Assembly: GCF_009696465.1 (NCBI RefSeq)
Contig: NZ_VULX01000002.1
Span: 173,259-237,258, forward strand
From: Inconstantimicrobium porci
GTDB taxonomy: Bacteria > Bacillota > Clostridia > Clostridiales > Clostridiaceae
Reading direction: 5' to 3'
DNA: 64,000 nt
How positions within the stretch are numbered: the stretch's first letter is position 1; each line of letters starts with the position of its first letter. The translations under genes were made by a program, and so were the position numbers. The notes below the pieces were generated by a model that had not been told where the DNA came from, did not search any database, and was given only the letters and a program-made list of their open reading frames with translations. Of the stretch, positions 58,320-64,000 are shown one piece after another.

Positions 58320-59744
58320 CTATTTAACTGCCTTTATTTTATCTTCATTGACTCCCAACACATCTACACCGCTGCTTAAAAGTCTCTTAATAGTTTCAAT
58401 GTGATTTCTAGTAATCTTTTCTCCCATAACCACAAGAGGAATTCCAGGTGGATACGGCACGATATTATCTCCTGCAGTCATCCCTTCACAATCCTCAATA
58501 TTAACAAGAATTTTTTCTGCACACGAAGCTTCATATGGCTCAATTACCTTTTCATATGAATTCATGTAGCATATTTCCTTTAATTTATCACTGATATCAC
58601 TTTCACTGCATTTTTTTAATGCTTTTATAAGTTTATCATAGTCCTCTTCAATATTAAATGGTGTAGGTATCAGCACTACATTTCTTTCATCACTCATTTC
58701 ACATTGTACACTGTTTTCCCTTAAATACTTTAAAAGCTTGTGACCACTTAGCCCCTTATCAACATTAATAACTATTCTTGTATTGTCATAGTCAAATATG
58801 GGAAAATCAGCACTTTTATTTATGTACTCTTTATCAATAATTCTAAGGAATGAACACGAACTTATTTCTTGTTTTAACTTTTCAATTCTATGTATCAGCT
58901 TCTTATACTTTAGTTCTACCTCACTTTTTAGAAAATCCTTGCTATATTCTAGTGACATCATAAACATATATGAAGGGCTTGTACTTGAAAAAGCACTAAC
59001 ATAAAAATCAGTGTTATCAATAAGATTTTCATTCATAACATGAAGATATGCTGTCTGTGTAAGACTTGGCAGGGTCTTATGTGCACTTTCTACAACTATG
59101 TCGCCACCAAGACTTACAGCATTCTGTGGAAGCACACCTGAAAAACCAAAATGTGCTCCATGTGCAGAATCAACAATAAGTAGTATGTTCTTCTCTTTAC
59201 ATTTTTCACTTATTGCTTTCAAATCACAGCATATACCATAATAATTAGGATAAGTAAGCACTATACCTTTTATATCTTCTTCATTCTCAATGCGTGATAT
59301 AACGTCAACACTGTTATTTGAAATAGGAAGCCCCAAAACAGAATCATAATTATAGTCAAGATAAACAGGTCTTAACTTTCTTAAAATGATTCCATTAAAA
59401 ATTGATCTGTGGCATCCCCTTTCAATAAGTACCTTGTCGCCTTCACTAAAAGCAGCGAAAATCATGGCAAGATTACCACTTGTACTTCCATTTACTAAAA
59501 AGTAAGATTTCTTGCTTTTATAAAGGTTCTTAAGATCATCAAGTGCTTCTTTTATAACTCCTGATGGATCATGAAGATTATCAAGTCCATCTACTTCTGT
59601 AAGGTCTCCCTTTATCATCAACTTTGTAATATTATCGCATAAACTATTTTCTTTAAACGCTCTGCCATATTTATGACCTGGCATAGAAAATGGTGCTATA
59701 TCTTCATCAAGATAATTCTTAATAGTGTTTCTTATACTATTCAC
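58320..59744 (-). CDS. Orn/Lys/Arg decarboxylase-family PLP enzyme
   Basis: A 474-residue fold-type I PLP enzyme of the short SpeA/YaaO type. The N-terminal PFSMPGHKYGRAF motif, the aspartate in LLIVDSAHGAHFGFSG and the PLP lysine in VVESAHKTLPSLTQTAYLH are present. The C-terminal PPGIPLVVMGEKIT is typical of the family. It is probably an arginine or lysine decarboxylase feeding polyamine synthesis, but the substrate cannot be fixed by sequence. It is the first large gene of the gin-to-ricT cluster. Confidence 0.9.
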   Translation of the reverse strand: MNSIRNTIKNYLDEDIAPFSMPGHKYGRAFKENSLCDNITKLMIKGDLTEVDGLDNLHDPSGVIKEALDDLKNLYKSKKSYFLVNGSTSGNLAMIFAAFSEGDKVLIERGCHRSIFNGIILRKLRPVYLDYNYDSVLGLPISNNSVDVISRIENEEDIKGIVLTYPNYYGICCDLKAISEKCKEKNILLIVDSAHGAHFGFSGVLPQNAVSLGGDIVVESAHKTLPSLTQTAYLHVMNENLIDNTDFYVSAFSSTSPSYMFMMSLEYSKDFLKSEVELKYKKLIHRIEKLKQEISSCSFLRIIDKEYINKSADFPIFDYDNTRIVINVDKGLSGHKLLKYLRENSVQCEMSDERNVVLIPTPFNIEEDYDKLIKALKKCSESDISDKLKEICYMNSYEKVIEPYEASCAEKILVNIEDCEGMTAGDNIVPYPPGIPLVVMGEKITRNHIETIKRLLSSGVDVLGVNEDKIKAVK

Positions 59745-59749
59745 TTAAG

Positions 59750-59944
59750 CTATTCTCCCATTCTTTTTCTGTAGTCGCTACTGCCTTTATATATCGCCCT
59801 TATCTTGTTTTTATAGTATTCATAAAAATCATTACCGGGCTCAAGGTTTACTATCTTCTTTTCGCAACTTTCACATATCAATTTGTCTTTTAATATTATA
59901 CCACCACTTTTTTCTTTGCCACATATAAAACATATCTTTTTCAA
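59750..59944 (-). CDS. Sigma-G inhibitor Gin (CsfB)
   Basis: A 64-residue zinc protein with two CxxC pairs, KKICFICGKEKSGG and KLICESCEKKIV, followed by a short helical tail. This matches Gin/CsfB, which blocks premature sigma-G activity in sporulating cells. The start is taken as TTG 59944 with GGAGGTG about 6 bases upstream. It lies 5 bases ahead of the decarboxylase gene, the same neighbour as in Bacillus (csfB-yaaO). Confidence 0.88.
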   Translation of the reverse strand: MKKICFICGKEKSGGIILKDKLICESCEKKIVNLEPGNDFYEYYKNKIRAIYKGSSDYRKRMGE

Positions 59945-60083
59945 ATTTTTCACCTCCAAAGTAATCTATATATTTTGATTCTTTCCTTAAAATCTCAAGA
60001 TATTCCATATTTTTTTTATATTATAAATATTTTATTGCTTTTAGGTAAAACTAATTTATGAATATTTGTTAGGAGGGTAAATG

Positions 60084-61250
60084 ATGAAACAGGAAATAGT
60101 ATCTTACTTATCAACAGAAAAAAAATCTTTATCTCAGCTTAATAAGTTTTTATATGATAATCCAGAAGAAAGTTATTGTGAACATAAAGCATGCAGCTAT
60201 ATATCTGACTTTTTGAAAGAAAGAGGCTTTGATGTAGAAAACAACTTTCAGAATATAGAGACTTCCTTTTTTGCTTCAAAAGGAAGCGGTCATCCCAAAA
60301 TATGTTTTATTTGCGAATATGATGCTATAAAAGGTGAAGGACACATAACAGGTCATAATCTTCTTACAATGACTTCAATAACAGGTGCTATTGGCCTTGG
60401 CCACATTATAAACAAACTTCATGGATCAGTATATGTAATCGGCTGTCCTGGTGAATACCTAGGAGGTACAAATGCTACCTTTGTAAGACAGAATGTTTAT
60501 GATGATATGGATGTAGTTCTTCTTGCTCATCCTGATCTTATTACTTCAGAAAGTGGAACATCATCAGCTATAATTCCATTATCAATAAAATACAGTGGAA
60601 AAAATGGCTTAAGTTTTCTTGATGAAGGAAACTGCACATCATTAGACGGAGTACTCTTAACTTTTGACATACTCAATTATGCTCTAAAAAGTGTAAAAGA
60701 AGATACAACTGTAAATTATGCCATTACAAAAGGAGGAATAACACCTCTGTTAAGACCACAGGAATCTGAAGCTCAATTTTATATAAGATCTATATCTATA
60801 AATAAGGCTAAACAAATGGAAGAAAAAATTCGTAATATATGCTCTTATGTATGTAATCTTATGAACTTAAACTGCTCAATATCATTATATGAATCTCCTA
60901 GTGAAGAATTGCTTACAAACATAACATTAAGCAGATTATTCTGCAATAACCTTAAGGAAACTGGCATAATTAATATAGATGACTTTAGGAATGTTAATGC
61001 TGGATTAAGTATTGGCTGTGTAAGCCAGAAGGTACCAGTTATACATCCATTTATAAGCATATGTAAAGATAGAAGCATCCACTACGGTACAAAACAATTT
61101 GCAGACTGTACAATAACAGATTATGCTGTCAGCCAGTGCATAAAGGCAGGTATTGCTTTAAGCTATACAGGTCTTGATATGATTGATAGTGAGAACCTAT
61201 TAAGTGAAGTAAAAAGTGAATTTTATAATAATAACAGATTACTCTACTAA
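60084..61250 (+). CDS. M20-family amidohydrolase-like protein with altered active site
   Basis: A 388-residue protein of the M20/ACY1L2 fold. The first metal region reads ICEYDAIKGEGHITGHN, where active relatives have Cys-Gly-His (HACGHN) but this one has Thr. The second reads CPGEYLGG, where relatives have an EE pair. Other ligands (His in LLAHPDL, HPFISICKD near the end) remain. It may hydrolyse an acyl-amino acid or peptide with changed metal binding, or be non-catalytic. GGAGGG precedes; it stands alone with its own terminator. Confidence 0.82.
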   Translation: MKQEIVSYLSTEKKSLSQLNKFLYDNPEESYCEHKACSYISDFLKERGFDVENNFQNIETSFFASKGSGHPKICFICEYDAIKGEGHITGHNLLTMTSITGAIGLGHIINKLHGSVYVIGCPGEYLGGTNATFVRQNVYDDMDVVLLAHPDLITSESGTSSAIIPLSIKYSGKNGLSFLDEGNCTSLDGVLLTFDILNYALKSVKEDTTVNYAITKGGITPLLRPQESEAQFYIRSISINKAKQMEEKIRNICSYVCNLMNLNCSISLYESPSEELLTNITLSRLFCNNLKETGIINIDDFRNVNAGLSIGCVSQKVPVIHPFISICKDRSIHYGTKQFADCTITDYAVSQCIKAGIALSYTGLDMIDSENLLSEVKSEFYNNNRLLY

Positions 61251-61258
61251 TAAATTGA

Positions 61259-61300
61259 GGCTGGCAAAAGTAAATCTATAACTTTTGCCAGCCCTATTAA
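61259..61300 (+). terminator. Terminator after the M20-like gene
   Basis: GGCTGGCAAAAGT pairs perfectly with ACTTTTGCCAGCC around an 9-base loop, 8 bases after the stop; a loose T-rich tract follows (CTATTAAATTTTT). Confidence 0.8.
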
Positions 61301-61371
61301 ATTTTTGTAGATATCCTAATAATAATACATTAAAATATATATATGTAATAAATATTAGTTAGGAGATTTTT

Positions 61372-62313
61372 ATGCTTAGTATATATAAAACAAAAAGCGA
61401 AGCTGATTCTACATTAGAAAAATTAAAGGATATAGAACACGGCTGCTGGATTAACTTAATATCACCAACTGAAGAAGAATTAATACTTGTACATAAAAAG
61501 ACAAACATTCCAATGGAAGCATTAAAAGCCCCTCTTGATGATGAAGAAACAAGTCGTATAGAAAGTGAAAACTCTCATATTCTTGTAATTGTGGATATCC
61601 CATTTACAGAAGTGGAGGAGAACTCACTAACTTATGATACTTACCCACTGGGCATAATACATACAGACAGTTACATAATAACTATATGTTTAAAGAACAG
61701 CAGAATATTAAATGATTTTACAAACAACAAGATAAAATCATTTTATACATTTAAAAAATCAAGATTTATTCTGCAGATACTTAACAGAGTATCTACATCA
61801 TTCCTTTTATATTTACGACAGATAGATAAAAAGAGCGAAATGATTGAAAAGAAGCTGCAGAATTCAATGAAAAACAGAGAGCTTATTCAGCTGCACTGTC
61901 TTGAAAAGTCACTAGTTTATTTTTCTACTTCATTAAAATCAAATGAAATTACATTAGAGAAAATGCTTAAACTTGAAATAATGCAGAGATATGCAGAAGA
62001 TCAGGATATTCTTGAAGATGTAATTATTGAAAATAAACAGGCCATAGAAATGACTGAAATATATAGTAACATACTTGCTAGTACAATGGACTTCTTTGCT
62101 TCAGTAATTTCAAACAACTTAAATATAGTGATGAAGGTACTTGCCTCAGTAACAATATTAATGGCTATACCAACTATAATTGGTGGTATCTTCGGAATGA
62201 ATGTTGCTCTTCCATTAGCAAACAACCCTCATGGATTCAGTATCATAATGATAATGACAATCGGTGCATGTCTATTTGCTGCCTACCTTCTATATAAAAA
62301 AGACATGTTTTAA
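61372..62313 (+). CDS. corA: CorA-family divalent cation transporter
   Basis: A 313-residue CorA protein: a cytoplasmic alpha/beta funnel followed by a long helix (RQIDKKSEMIEKKLQNSMKN) and two C-terminal membrane spans. The selectivity motif GMN occurs in IFGMNVALPLANN after the first span. It probably takes up magnesium, possibly cobalt or nickel. AGGAG precedes the ATG, and it has its own terminator overlapping the final codons. Confidence 0.94.
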   Translation: MLSIYKTKSEADSTLEKLKDIEHGCWINLISPTEEELILVHKKTNIPMEALKAPLDDEETSRIESENSHILVIVDIPFTEVEENSLTYDTYPLGIIHTDSYIITICLKNSRILNDFTNNKIKSFYTFKKSRFILQILNRVSTSFLLYLRQIDKKSEMIEKKLQNSMKNRELIQLHCLEKSLVYFSTSLKSNEITLEKMLKLEIMQRYAEDQDILEDVIIENKQAIEMTEIYSNILASTMDFFASVISNNLNIVMKVLASVTILMAIPTIIGGIFGMNVALPLANNPHGFSIIMIMTIGACLFAAYLLYKKDMF

Positions 62314-62330
62314 TACGTGTCTTTTTTATT
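62296..62330 (+). terminator. Terminator overlapping the end of corA
   Basis: AAAAAGACA and TGTCTTTTTT form a stem whose left arm lies within the last codons of corA; the T run follows directly. Compact terminator overlapping coding sequence. Confidence 0.85.
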
Positions 62331-62393
62331 TTTGAAATTAAACAAAAAAAGTCTGCATAAAATATTATTAATTGTAAATAAGGAGTGAGCAAT

Positions 62394-63299
62394 ATGATAA
62401 TAGCAAATAGCTTTAACAGTGGTGATACTATTGGTATTTTTGCTCCTGCAGGTTCTTACAGCAAAGCAGACATGATGACCGAGATTTCAGGCTTTAAAAA
62501 ACTAGGCTTCAAAATAAAGATGGCAGATAATTTATTCTGTAGATATGGCTATTTGGCAGGCACTGACAAACAACGTGCTGAAGATTTTAATTCATTAATA
62601 TTAGATGATGATGTCAAAGCTCTTATTGCATTCAGAGGTGGTTATGGTTCTATTAACATACTTAAGTATATAAACATCTCAAATATCTTAAAGCATCCTA
62701 AACCTATATATGGGTTCAGTGATGTTACGGCTCTTATAAATTATGTTACCGATAAAACATCTTTAGTTACATTTCATGGTCCCATGATAAATTCTAATTT
62801 CAGTGACAAAACTACTTTTCTTTCTTTATTGAATTCATTATATAATCCTGGTGTATTTAGTTTCGATTTTAGTAATCTAAAGACCTACAACAATAATAAC
62901 GCTATAGGAAAACTTGCCGGTGGTAACCTATCAACGATATGCTCATGCTTAGGGACACCATATGAATTAGATTTTAATGACAAAATTCTTTTACTTGAAG
63001 ATATCAATGAAGATCCTTATAAGATTGACAGAATGCTTTCTCAGCTAATCCTATCAAACAGACTTGATAAGTGTGCTGGATTTATTATTGGCTACATGAA
63101 TTATAGTAATGTTAATCATAAACTTAAAGAATTTGACTTTTCTTTTCAGAGAGTAATAGAAAATCTTCTTGTTCCATTGAAAAAGCCAATCATCTATGGC
63201 TGTCCATTTGGGCATAGTTATCCTAATATTACAATACCTATAGGCCTAAGAGTTATGCTTGACTTTAAAGATAAGATTATAAAAAGAATTGATTTTTAA
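62394..63299 (+). CDS. ldcA: LD-carboxypeptidase (S66 family)
   Basis: A 301-residue S66 peptidase-like protein, which in peptidoglycan recycling removes the terminal D-Ala from tetrapeptides. The N-terminal domain starts GDTIGIFAPAGSYSKADMM; the nucleophile serine is in YGFSDVTALINYV; ALIAFRGGYGSINIL and the C-terminal catalytic Glu/His (LLLEDINEDPYKIDRM and PFGHSYPNITIPIG) are in place. ATG 62394 with AAGGAG upstream. Related S66 proteins (MccF) cleave peptide antibiotics, so a detoxifying role is possible. Confidence 0.88.
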   Translation: MIIANSFNSGDTIGIFAPAGSYSKADMMTEISGFKKLGFKIKMADNLFCRYGYLAGTDKQRAEDFNSLILDDDVKALIAFRGGYGSINILKYINISNILKHPKPIYGFSDVTALINYVTDKTSLVTFHGPMINSNFSDKTTFLSLLNSLYNPGVFSFDFSNLKTYNNNNAIGKLAGGNLSTICSCLGTPYELDFNDKILLLEDINEDPYKIDRMLSQLILSNRLDKCAGFIIGYMNYSNVNHKLKEFDFSFQRVIENLLVPLKKPIIYGCPFGHSYPNITIPIGLRVMLDFKDKIIKRIDF

Positions 63300-63334
63300 T
63301 ATTTATCCACAATTTATTTTTTATTCACATATGT

Positions 63335-63372
63335 TGTCCACATATTTTTAGATATATGTGGACTTTATTTTT
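63335..63372 (+). terminator. Terminator after the LD-carboxypeptidase gene
   Basis: GTCCACATAT pairs with ATATGTGGAC around an 8-base loop, followed by TTTATTTTT. It ends the plus-strand gene before the converging rRNA/tRNA operon. Confidence 0.88.
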
Positions 63373-63427
63373 GTAATTGTGAATTATCTTTATGCAATGT
63401 TCAATAATTTTTTTATTTTCAGAAAAC

Positions 63428-63470
63428 AAAAAAAAAGCAACCAACCTAGTCTATTACTAAATCAATTGCT
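63428..63470 (-). terminator. Terminator of the rRNA-tRNA operon
   Basis: On the minus strand AGCAATTGATTTAGT pairs with ACTAGGTTGGTTGCT over 15 positions, several as G-U, followed by nine T. The G-U pairs form only in the minus-strand RNA, fixing its direction. It lies 6 bases after tRNA-Cys. Confidence 0.9.
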
Positions 63471-63476
63471 CTTAAT

Positions 63477-63550
63477 TGGAGGCGTCACCCAGACTTGAAC
63501 TGGGGATAAAGGTTTTGCAGACCTTGGCCTTACCACTTGGCTATAACGCC
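63477..63550 (-). tRNA. tRNA-Cys (GCA)
   Basis: Full cloverleaf on the minus strand: acceptor GGCGTTA with TGACGCC, anticodon loop CTGCAAA (GCA, Cys), T-loop GTTCAAGTC, and encoded CCA. Last gene of the rRNA operon. Confidence 0.97.
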
Positions 63551-63555
63551 TAATT

Positions 63556-63631
<76 letters not shown>

Positions 63632-63638
63632 ATACTAA

Positions 63639-63754
63639 CCTGGCTACCACCTACTCTCCCACACAGTCTCCCATGCAGTACCATCAGCTGTAATTGGCTT
63701 AACCATCCTGTTCGGAATGGGAAGGGGTGTAACCCAAAAACACATCATAACCAG
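63639..63754 (-). rRNA. 5S ribosomal RNA
   Basis: Minus strand CTGGTTATGATGTG at the 5' end and GTGGTAGCCAGG at the 3' end, with the conserved core CCATTCCGAACAGGATGG and GATGGTACTGCATGGGAG. About 116 bases. Ends are approximate. Confidence 0.95.
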
Positions 63755-63875
63755 ATATAAGTTTTGTCAAAATCTACGATTTTGCCAACAAAACTTTACT
63801 CCTCAGCACTTCTATTACTCAAAGAACAAAATGTTCTTTCAAAATTGCATACAAGTTCCATTACATTTTCAATTT

Positions 63876-64000
63876 GGTCAAGCCCTCGATCTATTAGTAT
63901 CAGTCAGCTAAATATGTTACCACACTTACACCTCTGACCTATCAACCTTGTGTTCTTCAAGGGATCTTACTAGCTTACGCTATGGGAAATCTAATCTTGA
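63876..64000 (-). rRNA. 23S ribosomal RNA, 3' end (cut by window edge)
   Basis: The minus strand carries the well-known 23S 3' text: GGTTGATAGGTCAGAGGTGT, then AGCTGACTGATACTAATAG and ATCGAGGGCTTGACC. The gene runs off the right edge. A spacer of about 120 bases separates it from 5S; that spacer holds TTTTGTCAAAATCTACGATT-type stems for rRNA processing. Confidence 0.96.

Noticed and set aside
63717..63911. Open frame across 5S rRNA and the 5S-23S spacer
   Set aside because: It lies on the wrong strand over rRNA and spacer sequence and has no binding site.

Overview
The window comes from a low-GC, endospore-forming Firmicute, most probably a Clostridium sensu stricto. The evidence is the AT-rich sequence, the Clostridium-like ribosomal, RNA-polymerase and elongation-factor gene order, SigH and the sigma-G inhibitor Gin, T-box leaders on aminoacyl-tRNA synthetase genes, a non-discriminating AspRS plus GatCAB, a 2[4Fe-4S] ferredoxin and GapN. 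Nearly all genes are on the minus strand, so the biological reading order runs from high to low coordinates.

Layout in coordinate order. 1-5.8 kb: S10/spc ribosomal cluster (rpsJ to rplN, the last cut by the window edge), with a clear promoter and a 200-base structured leader. 6.2-10.7 kb: str group (rpsL, rpsG, fusA, tuf). 10.7-22.3 kb: L7Ae-like protein, rpoC, rpoB, rplL, rplJ with its L10 leader, rplA, rplK, nusG, secE, rpmG. 22.4-23.8 kb: a second, diverged tuf whose leader carries a degenerate tRNA-like structure. 23.9-36.1 kb: sigH, rae1, rlmB, mrnC, cysS, proS (T-box), ispD, a PIN/TRAM protein, a conserved unknown gene, disA, radA and a GntR/HutC regulator. 36.3-40.7 kb: an accessory island with a BcrA-type ATPase, three small permeases, a small secreted protein with a frameshifted signal peptide, and the wreckage of a second copy of the same unit. 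40.8-45.9 kb: aspS-gatC-gatA-gatB behind an Asn-type T-box. 46.1-49.2 kb: trxB, gapN and a glutaredoxin behind a promoter with a CsoR-like operator. 49.2-53.8 kb: ctsR-mcsA-mcsB-clpC with a CtsR box. 53.9-63.3 kb: metallo-hydrolase, ferredoxin, the ricT/holB/darA/kinase/decarboxylase/gin cluster, an M20-like protein, CorA and an LD-carboxypeptidase. 63.4-64 kb: the end of an rRNA operon (23S 3' end, 5S, tRNA-Phe, tRNA-Cys).

Most of the window is conserved core translation, transcription and stress machinery. Cyclic di-AMP synthesis (DisA) and sensing (DarA) are both present. The least ordinary parts are the tRNA-like tuf leader, the peptide/ABC island with its deletion-scarred duplicate, the interleaved stems between the Asn T-box and aspS, the operator upstream of trxB, and several hairpin-rich intergenic repeats. 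All function calls rest on reading the translated sequence and on family knowledge; no database search was run.
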